This document shows, one piece after another, positions 25,801 through 39,200 of a stretch of DNA of 64,000 nt. A model generated the notes under the pieces. It saw nothing but the letters and a program-made list of their open reading frames with translations. It was not told where the DNA came from and made no database searches. The position numbers and the translations under genes are program-made. How positions within the stretch are numbered: position 1 is the stretch's first letter; each line of letters opens with the position of its first letter. This stretch comes from Parus major (Eukaryota; Chordata; Aves; Passeriformes; Paridae): the NCBI RefSeq assembly GCF_001522545.3, contig NC_031776.1:27849634-27913633 (forward strand), in the 5' to 3' direction.

Positions 25801-28800
25801 CTGCAGAACCCACCTTTGCTGCTTGCCATCACAGTATCTCACCTAGTCCTCTAGGAAATGAGATGAACACAGCCAAGTTCCTTGCAGATTTAATGCTTTC
25901 CACTGCTCATTTTTCTTTCGTGGGTGTCAGGCATTTTTTTAGAAGTGTGTCACAAGAAAGTATTGTCCCAGCCAGGCTTGGAGGGTTTAATTAAGAGGGG
26001 AGGTCTCCCAGCATGCCTGTGAGGTGATCAGGGATGAATTACTGTATTTCCTGAGGGAGATCATTCCACAATTGCAACTCCACTGCTGTCAGTGCTTATT
26101 GCTGACACAGGGCTCTTATCCGAGAGCTTGCAGTGTAAGGAGGGGAATGGCAGCTTGCAAGGCACCACTCAAGGCTTTTGTAAACTGTAAATGAAACTCT
26201 TACCTATCATCATATCGATGTACGTGCAGGGAAATTTTTGTTGTTTTGCAGCCCAGTGATTTTTAGAAGGCAAAAAATCCCCTTTTTTTGGACTAAAGTT
26301 TCAAAGTTGAAATAAAGCCAATAAAAAATTAACTCTAACATGAGGAGTGCCTTTGGAAAGTGTGCAAGTACATTTGAAATAAAGTTTTTTCAATGCCAAA
26401 ATACCTTTATATATTAGCAAAAATTTCAGTGTATCCTAGTGTCATGACTACAGAATATCAATGGAAATGCTTTTACTTCTAGGCATTAATATGTTGTTTC
26501 TTTATTTTTTTACCTATTGTGCTCTTATATATATAAATGAGTGATCCCTTGCAGTCCTCTTTGGGGACCCCTCTCGGTTTTGAAAGAAAGATGAGGTTAG
26601 GTTAAATTTAAAGTGAGACTTTCCATGCACTTGCTGTTGTGAATTTTCCAAGCCTAAAGGAAAAACAAAGTCACAGACATTAGTTGCTCTATTGAATTTA
26701 TTTCCTATTAAGACTGAAAGATCTATATAATAGTGACATAGAAAAAAAACCTCAATTCACTCAGTTTATAGAAGTGAACAAACCAGAAAAAAAGGAAAAT
26801 TTAACTTTGTGAAATGTCAACAGATGAATTTCATCGGCATAGATTTTCCATTTTACTTCAGAGCATTACACATTGGCAGAAAAAGATGAAAGAAAAAACC
26901 TAGCTTACAATGTTTGTTCTTCCTCAAGGTGGAAAAGAAATGTCTTGCATTTTGTGGATTGTGGTCAGTTAAATGTTGGGTTTTTTCTTGAAAGTACATT
27001 ATGGATTGCCTTGAAGACGTATTGCATTTTACTTCAATCTGCAACAGCAATACAGAAGAGCACATCACAGGTGATACTAAACTTGAGTGCATCTGTTGCT
27101 CTAAAATGAGCAGAAGCAGCTCAGGAGTCTCTGCTTTCTGAGCCTTTTCCATTTGGTGCATAAAGAATAGAGGTGTGAGCTGGTGATTCCCAAACTGCTC
27201 CTTCCTTCCTGCTGAAAAAGCTATGGAGTTAGTGGGTTGGTACCCTTCCATGAAAAATTCTTATATAGGAAAGTGAAATTTTCATCCTTATCCCTGTATA
27301 AAAATACAACAGACATAACAATATATAAATCTCTCTGACTTAAAAACCAGACTCCCAGAACATCTGCTGCAGTTCAGCTAAACTTATCCTTACCCTCCTG
27401 CTGGTTAACACGTCTGAGCACGGGAGCCACTGGGAGCCACAGAATTCACAGGTTTTTCCTCCATGCCCATTGCATCACACTGGCTGAGATAATTCAGCAT
27501 GGGAAAAAGTAAACAAACAAAATCAGGATGAAAACAGCCATTTTCTACATGAAATCTAAAATTCTTTGGAAACTTTGTCTTCAAACACAGCAATGTTCCA
27601 TGACTTTGGCACAACTCATCTAAGTTTTAGCACCTGTAGTGATGCTGTGCTACTTTCCACCAAAAGGATTGACTTGAAGTGTTGCAAAATTATCTTGGCT
27701 GAGGTTTACTCATGAAGGATTTCTAGGAAAAAGGCTTGAACATTTAGTTTGATTTCCAGTTTCGAACCTAGAGAGACACAAAGAAATGTTGGACTGGTGG
27801 TCAAAATTTCAAATCACAGTGTCTTTTTTTAGTATACTTTAAGCTCTGGAAGAATTTTGATTGGTTTCTCTAGTTGTAGTGAAAAAAAAGATAGTTATTT
27901 CTTAAAAATTAATCTAACAATTTTGAGTCAAATCCAATTTTTAAGAAAAGGCTTTGTAAGGGGAAAAAGCAAGACTGAAGGCTGGGTATTGCTTTAGATC
28001 TGAGTTATTTATGTGACACTTGTCACAGTCATGGTTCTACCAGGGCGGACTGAGTGGCTCAAAGGGCTGGTGTCCAATCTTTTTCCCCTTTAGCACCTAC
28101 AGTTATGATGAATGTGCTTCATAGTTATCCCACACACTTTGCAGACATACTTTGCCCTGCTTTACAACTTAGTTTGGACCTGTGCCTACCTTGGCAGTGC
28201 TCTGTTGCATTTCATGTTTGCATTGGCAGATACCTTTCCACGTTTTGCTCCCACTCACTCTGATGAGATCCTGCTCCAACAAACACTTCCATCTCTGATT
28301 TATTATTTGCCCATGAGTAATGCTGCTAAAATCATCAGGGCTGTGTCTGTCCTTGTGCCTGAGGGTCTTACAGATTCTACCCAGAAATTTCTAAAGCCCT
28401 TTGGAAATAGTTTAGAGAGACAAAAAGCAGCAGTAAGTCATCATTAGCAAAACATCTCAAATTTTGAGATGTTCCTTTCCTCTGGTGAGGAGGAAAGAGA
28501 AAGGAAAATTGCTTACATAAATGACTTTCCAGGAATCTGCAGGACAGCTGTCATTTGTCTTTTGATGGTGCATCATTGTAGGACACTGTCATGATGGCTA
28601 TTTATTTTCAGCTTACATTCCTATGCAGAATGGGGGTATTGTAATGCAATTACATTGCTGTCTTCAGTTTGGTTTGAGAAACACTATTCTTCCACTTCTT
28701 CAAGGCTGAATAAAAACAATAATGGAAAATTCTTATGAAAGAACAGAAAATATTACTCTTTTAGAGGCTTTTGAATCCTTCTAAATGCAGAATAGAGAAC

Positions 28801-29380
28801 AGCTTAAAATAGCCTGCAGAAAAGATAACATTTTAACTGAAGGCCATACTGTAATAGACATTTCTATGGAAACACTTATATTTCTATAGAATATCCTTAT
28901 GAGCTCTTTTACATTCTGTAAGACTTTTCCATTTGTTGACACTACATGTCTATAAAGGATTATCAGACAGTTCTCAAAGGGCATAAAGCAAACTTTTACT
29001 TACGAATATGTGGATATAGCATCCAGAGAGATGAATTAATGCAACAAAAATATCAGGGATAATATAGAAGCAATGAGAACACCCCAACAGGTGAGTGAAT
29101 AGCTGAAGTATGGCAAATTAGTTTTACATAAATTCAAGGAGAGAGGGGGAAATAACAGTGGTAGGTAATGGCACAGATGAACAGAAAGAATCCAGAGGCA
29201 TGTGCTTTTAGAGTGGAAGGTAGTATGCCTGCTATTCACGAATATTTAAGCAGGTGGTTGATTGCTGTCACTGAACTGCTTGGCTTTACTCCAACTGATG
29301 ATGTTTGGAATGTGTGATGAAGGCAGAGGGTGGTTACAGTTCTTCCTTCTCTTTATTTATATGTGCTTTTTAATTTTCAG
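22896..29380 (+). other. KALRN: KALRN intron between exons B and C (6.5 kb)
   Basis: The intron opens with GTGAGT and closes with TTTAATTTTCAG. It is largely unique AT-rich sequence. About 23.55-23.75 kb is locally richer in CTGC and CAGG words, but I could not assign it to a repeat. Small open frames on both strands have no recognisable content. Confidence 0.85.
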
Positions 29381-29572
29381 AATGCCTACGTCAACATCAA
29401 TCGAATCATGTCTGTGGCATCAAGGCTCTCTGAGGCAGGCCACTATGCTTCCCAGCAGATCAAACAAATATCCAGCCAGCTGGATCAGGAGTGGAAGAGT
29501 TTTGCTGCAGCTCTGGATGAGCGCAGCACCATCTTAGCCATGTCTGCTGTCTTTCACCAGAAAGCTGAACAG
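29381..29572 (+). CDS. KALRN: KALRN exon C: second half of spectrin repeat 2
   Basis: This exon has 64 codons, phase 0. The acceptor is TAATTTTCAG before AAT and the donor is CAG before GTGAGT. The translation starts NAYVNINRIMSVASRLSEAG and ends FHQKAEQ. It carries the end of helix A/B and helix C of spectrin repeat 2, with the conserved Trp in QEWKSFAAALDERS. It closes just before helix A of the next repeat. The wording matches kalirin (AYVNINRIMSVASRLSEAG) where TRIO, as I recall it, has VYVNINRIMSVANRLVESG. With exon B it makes a 105-residue repeat, a normal length for the family. Roughly residues 363-426. Confidence 0.96.
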
Positions 29573-31914
29573 GTGAGTTGCTTTGGGGAGAGGCAAAATA
29601 GTTCTGCACTCCTTCAGTAAAGATGATGCTGCAGTTATCATCTGATGGTTTTTGGCTTATGTGTAGTGACACTGAGAGCTTTGTTCCTGGGGGGGGTCAG
29701 TGTCCCAAAACCAAACAGCAACATTTCCACCCTAAAAACGGCCCACGTCCCCTGGTGGGTAAGAAATTATGTTTTCACTTTAGTAATGAGAAAGAAGCTG
29801 ATCATAACTGAAGTATACTGGTGCATTAATGAGCTGCTTTCTTTCATTAGTGCTGCAAATAAATTCAGGATTATTATGGTCTGGAAAACAGTATCTGCTC
29901 TCATTCAATGTGCTATGTGCAGAGGAGTGTTCACACACATGACATAGGTGCAGACCAGAAGGCAATTTCTAGGAGCCAAAGAACATTATTGTTAATGAAT
30001 ATTATGGAATTCATTCCAACACTTACAGTGCTCTCCATAACCCAAGACTTTGTTAGACCCCACCAAGTAGAGATTTCAGAGACAGCTGTGAACATCAAAG
30101 AAAATTTTCCGTACCCTAAACTCTATTTTGTGTCTTTAACAACTACTAGAATGGTTCTACAGTTCATAGCTAGAATAAAGATTTAAAATGTCACTGGATA
30201 AACCTTGTGCTTCTTTTTTTTTCATCTAAACCAGGTCCACCTAATGATGATGCTTCAACATCGATTATGTGTTGATTACATTCATTTTCCAGTGACAAAC
30301 ACTGCTTTGGGGCTCTCTTCAGTGTTGTTGTGTGCTTGTTTTTCCAAGTAGTTAATACCAAAGCTACTAAGTGGGTGTGCTTGATATTTATAAAATAACA
30401 GGTTCTTGAAGCATCTGAAGAAGAAATTGTAAGAGCTAAACCAGAAACTGTGTCTCTTAAGCCAGAATATACGTGTAGAAAAGGTTATCTTAAAGAAATA
30501 AAGATTTTCCTCATTGTTTGTTTCTGACTGTAGAATTACAATGGATTTTTCTTTATTCCGTGTTTCTTATTGACAACAGGCAATAGCATAGAGCAATTAC
30601 TCACCCTACTGGGCACTTACTCATGTAAGCACTCTCAGTGCCTTTGATGGGACTGATAACCTAAGAATATGCCCAGGACAAAAACTTTCATCTCCTTACA
30701 GTGGGCACTGTAGTGATTAGGTATAGTCTTATGTTAATAATTGGTGAATCATCATATATTCATAAAGGAAAATCCAAAAAAGACGTCTATGCAGTTGGTA
30801 GTCACAATGAAAATGTTAGGGTTTATTAATGAATTAGATAGTTCTTGTTTGCTTGGTTTAGGTTTGATGTAGTTTTTACCACTTTATCTTTCTTCTTAAT
30901 GAGTGACCCCCTATATTTCTGAAGCGTCAGTGCAGTTTGCTATTTCTGAGGAGCTGCTGAGGTATTGTGCAGCATGGAAGGCAATAAACCAGAAAAGTAC
31001 TGATCTGCCTGGCACCTCTTCCCAACAAAGTGAAGTTTGTGCTGTCTGACAGAAGCCAATCTCTCATTATTAACAGAGAGGAAAATTTGCTCATTGTGCC
31101 AGCAGTTGCTCCTCATTTGCAGTAAGAGAAAATTCAATGGAAGAAGAATGCTAATGTGAAACCTGTGAAGTCAGCTACAAAATTGAAATGTGGGTCCATA
31201 TCACTGTGTCCATGAGCCAGGACTAAAATTTCATCTGTGCCTTAGAAAATCTGGCATAAACCAATGTCTTGAGCTAATAATTCGGTCATTTAACCTCTAT
31301 ATAGTATAAATAGTGAGGTGTTTGAGATTTGGTCTGTAACTAAGTCTGTTATCTATCAAACATTCATTCCAAATGTGACTCTTTATTAGTTGGCATCAGC
31401 AAGAGGTTTTATTAACTCAAATCAGGGCTTCATTATTTTACAATAAATAGGGCTTACCATGAAATAGGGCTTTATTGTGAAGCAAAGATACAGATAAACC
31501 CACTATTTCCTCTGTTGCAGATCAAATCTATTTTTGCTCCCTTTGTTCTCTCAGTAAGGGTAATCTTGTTGCAGATGCAGCCATTTCTCCCAGAGTGTAT
31601 CCCTGCTTCCCTCTCACTGATCTCTGGTGCAGATTGTCATTCCTTCTCTGGTGCAATAAGCTGCTACAGTCTCTTTGTTCATTCCTTCCTATTGATTGAA
31701 GGTCTCTGTGATGCCAACAGGAAGCCAGGCTTCTAGGACCATAATCTTTCAGTGTCTGGCACACCCCAGCCTGCAAAGGAGTTGTTGGCTGGGGACAGAG
31801 ATTTATGAAATATCTATAATATGCAAGCTGAGCAGGAAGAAACTTGTTTTTTCAAGGTCTCTTCCTATAGACCCCACACAGAAAACTGCACAGAATACAA
31901 TTTGTCTGGCTTGG

Positions 31915-31970
31915 AAGGATGAAAGGCTGAGTCAACCCTGCTGGGAATTGAACCTCACATCTGTCTTCAT
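31915..31970 (-). mobile_element. Possible relic of a tRNA-derived SINE
   Basis: This stretch carries GGCTGAGTCAACC followed by CTGCTGGGAATTGAACCTC, again like the reverse complement of a tRNA T-arm. The combination TGAGTCA plus CTGGGNATTGAACC recurs at about 56.61-56.65 kb, which supports a shared repeat family. Family and borders are unknown. Confidence 0.3.
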
Positions 31971-32993
31971 GTGCCTCAGAATCACAGTGCTTTCCTGGCT
32001 TTTATTGCAGATACATGTGGCATGTGTGAATGGGACTCAGATTAATTGATTCCTGGATGCTTTATTTATTTATTTTCCTTTTTTTTTAGTGTGTGTGCAC
32101 AGACTTTCTTAAAATTTTAGGCACAACTAGTATGTACTAAACCATCATCAAGAAGACAGCAAAGAAAAGGGAAAAATAGAAAAAAAGAAAGAAAATGAGA
32201 CAAACTTGCCAACTATTTAGCTTCCAGCTAGGCACCCTTCAACACAAGTGTCTGATCAAAAGCCAGTAGATTACACTAAAAATAACCACTTTGTCCATGT
32301 CAAGGTACCACTCAACAGATTCAGTGGAGGTGTTTCCCAAATATCCTATCAGGAATCAAATATGTCAATTCTTTGGTGTTTATTCTTTACTTTTTTTTTA
32401 ATTTTCTATTTTTTTTACTTTTCTCTCTCTTTCTTTTGCTAACATGGAGATATTCTAGAGCAAAAGAGAATCTGCTTCTCTAGGTTTAGGTATGTCTGAA
32501 GCTATTCAAAGTGTCAGAAGGATATAGAACAATGTCTTATCTTACTGAAATTTCAAGGGAACTTGCTGATTTGCTCCAGAGGAGATTCCAGCTCACCAAC
32601 CATCAGATGGGGGAAGCACCCACACAGGTGTCCTCCCCAGTTTGTATGTAATCTCTGGATGTGCTAAAGTGTTCATAAGATGTTCACTCTACAGATCCTG
32701 TCAGAATGAACAAATTAATAATTTGAATTAGGCAGGAGATCTCAACCAATTAATTTGGTTTCGTAGTCTACCCTCAGAAGTGCACGAGCAGAATTACTGT
32801 TAAAGGTAATAGGTGTTAAGTGCACACAGTAGACATTTATGTTGGTTCTCAGAAAAGTGCCCCCTGATCATTTGTTTCATATTACTTTACTCCCCAACCA
32901 GGAAGATCATTATTCTCATCTCTCAGCTCTGCCTGGATCTCTCTAAGCACATCTTCAGCTCTTCTGTATGAGGCAAGGAAGTGAAAAAGAAAT

Positions 32994-33042
32994 AGGAAGA
33001 AAAGAAAAAAAAGAAAAAGGAGAAAAGAAAAAGAAAGAAAAG
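32994..33042 (+). repeat. Uninterrupted 49-base purine run
   Basis: All 49 bases are A or G (mainly GAAA/GAAAA units), and further purine-rich sequence lies just upstream from about 32971. Long polypurine-polypyrimidine runs can form triplex or H-DNA. It is probably a decayed GAAA microsatellite. Confidence 0.9.
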
Positions 33043-33410
33043 CCAGTCAATATTGATAATATGCAGGGCTAAGACCAAGATATATAAGGAAATTCCAGAA
33101 ACAGCATCAGGAAAAATACAAGTAGCATCATAAAAAAGCAGAAAAATTCAGAGTAGCAAGAGGTATTGCGAGTCATAGGAAAGTGGCTTCATGGCTGCCT
33201 TCCCATCTTTCCCCACAGCCATTCTGCCATGAAAGCACATTAGAATTCTGTTTTAAGTTTTCTGAGTCCTGGAGAATCACCCTGGTTATCCTGCAGCTTC
33301 CACACAGAGGCAAACTGTGAGCAAGGACTGGACAAAAAATACAGAGAAGTGCACAATGTCTGAGCTGTGTTTTGAAGCAAGCACATGATACAGCAGAGCA
33401 GTCCCTGAGG

Positions 33411-33445
33411 AAAATTAGTAAGAATTAGTAAGAATTAGTAAGAAT
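33411..33445 (+). repeat. 10-bp tandem repeat (AGAATTAGTA), about 3.5 copies
   Basis: The unit AGAATTAGTA occurs in direct tandem, the first copy reading AAAATTAGTA. Copies 2 and 3 are identical, so the expansion looks recent. No function is indicated. Confidence 0.9.
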
Positions 33446-35366
33446 CCTTTTATTACCTGTTCGAATTTGCATACAGAGTTTGCATCTCAGGTTGTGAATT
33501 AGGAGTAAGTGTAGGTTATTATTTTAAAAATACTTTTGAGTTGGATCAGAGACACAAAGGTACCGTAGAGATTTCTTTATTTTTTGGGAGACTTTCCTCC
33601 TAATCTTTCCTAAAACCTTGAAAACCATGGACAATTATTTTAGCCTGTCAATTCAAATCAAATTTGAGGGGTTTTTATGTTCCCCATAGGAGATATTCTA
33701 GTCAATAAACTAATTATGAATTTAAACATTTCATTTAAATGGTATTGAGTTCTAGTAGACAGTAATAACTCCTATTCCAAACTAACTGTTAGTAATTTAC
33801 AATTTTAAATGCAAGTTTTTGCAGCTCAGTCAAATGGTGATTTTGTGATAAGAATTTGCTTCTAGTTTGAAGGGTTACATTTATATAATTTTTTTTTGGC
33901 TGCCACAGTGTATGACAAATAATAAAAATTAACAAAGCTGCTCTTTTCAAAATATCCAAATCAATAACACTGTGGCCTGAACTAACACTTTGCAACAATA
34001 CTTAAAAAAACCTATTTGCTCTTCCTGCATGGCTCTGCACTGTTTCAGAATATCAAACTCTGGCAGGCTGCATCTCTTAAAACTTTTTAAAACAGATGAT
34101 GTCAACTGCTCTTGCTAGTGGCAGAAGCAAAATTAACAAAGTAATTGTGACATTGTCTGTGTACAAAAGATAGATGCAAACAACAAGGGGGACATGTGCA
34201 TTGGATCTCCTTGAGACTTCTCCCACGTACTGTGCAAATCACAGAGTGGAGATGTGACAATAGATGAGTAACATGACTGTAAGAGCTTTTACTGGAATTG
34301 GTAGAATCCAGCAGTTTTGATAAGAACCATAACAGTGGGATTCCAGCTGCAGGGGATTTCATCTATAAGGTGCAAAGGTCTTTTGTTCACTGTTTCAACC
34401 AAAAGGTTCACGGAACAGCCCTGAAAGGGATTGATCTTGGCTCTGTGCTCTTAAATTGCATAGGAAATTATGTGAATCCCATTAGTTTGGCACAAAATAT
34501 GATGACTTCAGCTTTTTGCAGGGGTGTTTGGGGATTTCACCTGAACAGATTCAACACATCATAAGTCCAACCAGTGCAGGAGAGCCCACCATCCTTGCCT
34601 CTAGCTTTCTAGAAAGCACAGTTGTCACTGGTGGTAGATTTGTACTTTGCAGACATGAATGCTAAGGAATTCATCTTTGTCACCAAATCTTTGTGCACAG
34701 AAGTGTTTACAATGCAAACACTTTATAGCCTTGATTACACAGCAGCATGGTGAATAGCTTTACACCACCAATAAAAAAGGATGCTGGTGCCAGTCACAGA
34801 GTTGAATTGGAATTCTTTGCTTTGAATCTCACAGCCCTTCATGCTGTGAGTGAGTGCTTAACTAACAAGCCACAGGTGAACACTTCAGGGGGTGACAAAG
34901 CTGTGATCCTGGGGTGGTTTTGTGCCATTATACATTTGTCCTACAGGGCACTGCATCTGTTCTATAATTAGCTGTTCTTTTTATAAATAGCCCAAGGTAT
35001 GGTGGGCTGGTTTAAGAGAAAGATGGAGGAAGAGAAGGGAGTAATGAGAAGTAATGAGGTGGCATTAGGCAGCTCATATGGACAAAATATGAACATGTGA
35101 GCTGTGTCATTGAACCAAGTCCTGCTTAAAAGAAAAACAGGGTGGGAGTCTTAGAGACTAAATTCCTCTTTTCTTTTACAGAACAGGCAGCACCCAGGAG
35201 GGCTTCCTCAGTTTGTTCTGCCAGAGTGCATCAGTACTACTCTGGAGGCCTTTAGAGTGGAAAAATATTTTTTTTCCACCCCTTTGCACCCCAAAGTGTT
35301 CAGTTTCTGGCTGACTGTTAAGGCTTCCAACCAAGGTGCTAAACCATATCAATTGCAATGGCAATG

Positions 35367-35395
35367 TTTTTTGTTTTTTTTTTTTTTCTCTTTCT
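35367..35395. repeat. T-rich tract
   Basis: A run of T bases broken by one G, continuing into CTCTTTCTTC. Simple low-complexity intron sequence; there is no exon directly downstream. Confidence 0.75.
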
Positions 35396-36116
35396 TCATG
35401 GACATCTGCCCACCAGGAACTGGACTGAGACCAGCAGCTCATTTTGTGCTGGCTGCTTAGCAGCCATCAGATGGCAATGGTAGCTGATCACTGCTGATCT
35501 GGGCCAGAAGAACATGTGTGACCCAGGGGCTTAAAGCCTTGGCATCCTAATAATAATCCCACCAATCTGGACCTGGGTTGGGAACTCCTTGAATGCAGAT
35601 GTCTTCCTTTCACTGAAATGAATGTCAGCACTGATTTACATGGGAGTTTTCTGTTGCTCATGTGGGTAGTTTCAAGCACAGGTAAATGACTGAGGGAGGA
35701 CAAACAGATGAGACAATGCCAAATGCAGCTGGAGCACTGTGCCCTTTTGTGCTTAACACTGGTGTTTTTTTCCTAGACATGTTGCAGCCTTCCTTTCTGG
35801 AATGCAGTGTTGTAGCCTCCCTGATGGTGTGCAAAGGCTTTTAAAATGGGTGTTTGCTGAATCTGCTTAAATAAGTAGATTTGTTTTTAATCCAGGAGAA
35901 ACAGAAAACATTCCTTTGCATCCTTTGGATCTAGTCTTTAAAGTACTGAGGAGGTGACAGGAATGTGCCTTTCCAAGTTGCCCAAAAGGGCTCCTTTGTA
36001 ACTCCTATGTTCTTCTCAGTCATTGCTGCAGTCATATGTGGCACTCTGCAAAGTTTTCTAATGTTGATAAGGTTGTTTTGTGTCACTTTTGCTCATTGTT
36101 TCTGGAATTGTTTCAG

Positions 36117-36248
36117 TTCCTTTCGGGTGTGGATGCCTGGTGCAAAATGTGCAGTGATGGAGGCCTCCCCTCAGAAATGCAAGACCTGGAACTGGCCATC
36201 CACCATCACCAGACCCTCTATGAGCAAGTAACACAGGCCTACACAGAG
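36117..36248 (+). CDS. KALRN: KALRN exon D: first half of spectrin repeat 3
   Basis: This exon has 44 codons, phase 0. The acceptor is TTGTTTCAG before TTC and the donor is GAG before GTATGT. The translation begins FLSGVDAWCKMCSDGGLPSE and ends VTQAYTE. It starts at helix A of spectrin repeat 3 (VDAWCK with the conserved Trp) and contains the kalirin segment ELAIHHHQTLYEQVTQAYTE. Joined to exon C it reads KAEQ-FLSG as expected. Human kalirin, as I recall it, has CSEGG where this has CSDGG, a conservative change. An antisense open frame of 177 codons (36058-36591) overlaps the exon, but it is a by-product of the coding strand and has no recognisable content. Roughly residues 427-470. Confidence 0.96.
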
Positions 36249-39200
36249 GTATGTGCTTCCCAGAGCAAATGTGAGTATCTGCTAAGTGATAACAGACTGT
36301 ACTTAGGAGTTTAGCTTTTCTAAATGAGGTAGGATTTGCTTTCCATTCTGCAACTCTTTCAATGATGAAGTCAGACCTAAACCCAGGCTGTAGTACATGA
36401 CTTCCCAGCAATTTGCTTGTAAGGGGAGAACCAAAGGACAAATCTGAAATCATACAGAAATGAAATCTAGAACCAGTGTTGGCACCCCAAAGAGCCATTT
36501 CACTCTCTCTGCTGAACTGGGAACCCTTTTTTGCCACCAGCACCTTTACTCCTTTTGCTTTCCTTCTGTGGATGAGTCCTGGCTCTAGCACAGGTATGCC
36601 AATGGCTCAAATTATTCCAAAGTATTTTCCTTCAGTGTACAAGTCAAAGAGATGTAAAGTCCTAATTGCAACAAATGCTCAAAATAATTTGCTTTAGATA
36701 GAATCTAGAATCATTTAGGCTGGAGAAAATCATGAGTCCAACTGCTGAGCTAAAACTATCATCTGCCACTAAATCCTGTCCCCAAGCAGCATCTCAGATG
36801 TATTTGTATATGCTGTTGTAAAATATCTCCAACCTAAATAGCGTATGTGCTTTTTTTCCTTTAAAAGAGGGTGCCAAGAATGCTGAGACAAATTCTCTGG
36901 AATTTTGTCAAAAAAAACCCCACATTGCTTTTTTCCCCATTCAGGCTACAGCATAAAGTAAAAGCTACTGAGAAAAAGTCATTTTCCCTAGACTGTGGTC
37001 TACAGGAGAGTCTCTCTGGCTGTGAAGGGATTTTGCTCTTTGCAGGGTTTTCCAAGCTGGACTAGAGGACTGTGGTAGTGTTTGTTATACTTAGTAAATT
37101 ACCAAGTGAAGACTCCAGGACAGAATATATCTATGTATCTCCCACTTGCTCATTCCTTGCTCTGGGCATCATGGAGGAATGATATATTTGCTCTAAACCC
37201 CATATTTTTTTCCCCCTAGTGCACACTGTAGCTGTTTCACAGATGGCACCATTAGTCTTGTCGCTTCCAAGGCTCTGGAGGTCTTCCTGGCCCACTATAA
37301 AGGATATCTGCAGATTTTCACTAATTCCCTATCTTTGTATAGAGCAGCCATGGGATGATTCCACTAGCACAACAAAATCTATCTCTTGGTTCACCCAAGC
37401 TTACATAACTTTCAGAAGCATTTGTATTCTGCCCATCCTTTTCCTACCCCAAAGCCAGGAATGTCACCAGGTGATGGGAGTATATGGTTTTGTGTCAGGT
37501 GCTGAGTGAAACTTTCCTAGAGCCCAGCAGCAGTTGTGTACTTCTCAAAATAAGTGAGAAAGGATCAAGTTTTCTTTGAGAAATGCAGCACTGGCACTTA
37601 CACCTTACTGGCACTGCAGGTTGTGGGGTGTGGGTCCGTTCAGCTTAAGACTTTTGCAATAATTAAAAGTATGTTGTAAATAAGATATAAAATTAAATGA
37701 TGTGACTAACCTGAGTTGTTTTACTTGTCTCCTTGCACAGTCCTTGAAAAACTCAAAAAGAGTCACATGAAAAGAGCTTTGTTGGTTTATTTTTGCAGTT
37801 ATGAGGAGAACATGGAAATGACTGAAAGAGCACAGTAGGTGGCTTCTCCATTTGTGAGGCTGCTCCTTTCTGATATCTGCTCATTGGGGAACTCTGAGAG
37901 CACAGACCTTCTGAGCTGTTGATTTGGAATGCAATAATATGCACAATTTTGGAAAACAAACCTTTTAAACTGAAGAATTTCAGAGCTGTGGATGATATGA
38001 AACCCTTCAATATCTATGTTATCCTTGAGAATACTGAGTACCATTGGTTACCTGGTGGTCACCGTGCTCCTTTTCATTTATTTAGTCCAGTATGATGGGA
38101 CAGGGATGTAAATTGGAGAGCACAAAAACACTTCTAATAGCCTCTGATTTGTGTTAATGATTATTGACATTTTATTGTGTTTTATTTCTGTCTGTGCAGA
38201 GAATAACTAGGTTATCCCCATTAGGGAAAAATCTTATAATTTCTGAGGCTTTTTAGACAGAAACAAATTGCCATGCAACAGATAAAAACCTACATCCCAT
38301 AGAAGAGAAAGAGACAATGCAGAAGTGTAGCTGTTGATAGTTCTGTATTACAGCACAAACTTTCTAAGAAAGTTGCTTTGAGTAAAACATATGTGTTATA
38401 TTTTCTGTGCAATCACATCTCTTATTGGTAAACTTTGAACCTTTATTCTTAATCCCAGTTCTCCTGTGATTGTAGTAGTGTAAATCAGCAGGGACTCTGT
38501 TAAAACCACTGGAACACTACCCAGGGACTGATTCAAACCACCCCTAAACCAAATCCCAGTAAGAGAAACACAGTGAATTACACAGTGGATTTAGCCAGTG
38601 CAGAGGGTGTGTTTCTGGTCTAATAATCTACACCCACATGTGTCCATGGCCTTGGTTTCCTGTTCCCAGCAATTAAGTAGTTGCTGATTGTCTTCCCATG
38701 GATAACATAGGATGCAGTATGCCTTATCTTCTTCCTCTGAAAGCTGCTTCTTCCTGACTAGCAGCTAGTGCCATCTCTGTAATCTTGCCAAGGTAACACC
38801 TGTGCCTCAGTGTGTCCTCCTGAAATCCTCTATCATATCACCACTATGTTGTTGTTCCTTCTGTGACTCCAGAAGGCTCCAGCAAGTGCAAATTATTCCC
38901 ACTGATTTTCAGCAGCAACTGAAATTGAGTATGTGAAGCCACTCCCTATGTACTCTCCAGTTATTTCCTGATTCCAAAATTATAATTTTTAAAATAGCTC
39001 CAAATTGCTTTGAATACTTAAGCCCAAAAATTTTCCTAAGGCCACCAAATAGTCATAAATATGATGAGATTTGACTCCAATTTTTGCCAGTATGCATCTC
39101 AAAAGGTCTCTTAGTTTCTCTGAAAATGCACCATATACCCAGTTCTAGCACAGACCAGGACATGGCATGGCTTGCCAAAAGACACAGGTTTGGGCATTAA

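Larger units (their letters stand above)
29573..36116 (+). other. KALRN: KALRN intron between exons C and D (6.5 kb)
   Basis: The intron opens with GTGAGT and closes with GAATTGTTTCAG. Listed separately are a possible 27-bp microexon at 30.4 kb, a possible SINE relic at 31.94 kb, a purine tract at 33.0 kb, a 10-bp tandem repeat at 33.4 kb and a T-rich tract at 35.37 kb. No other gene-like content was seen. Confidence 0.85.

Noticed and set aside
36058..36591. 177-codon open frame on the - strand
   Set aside because: It is antisense to exon D and intron sequence with no recognisable domain; a shadow of the coding exon.
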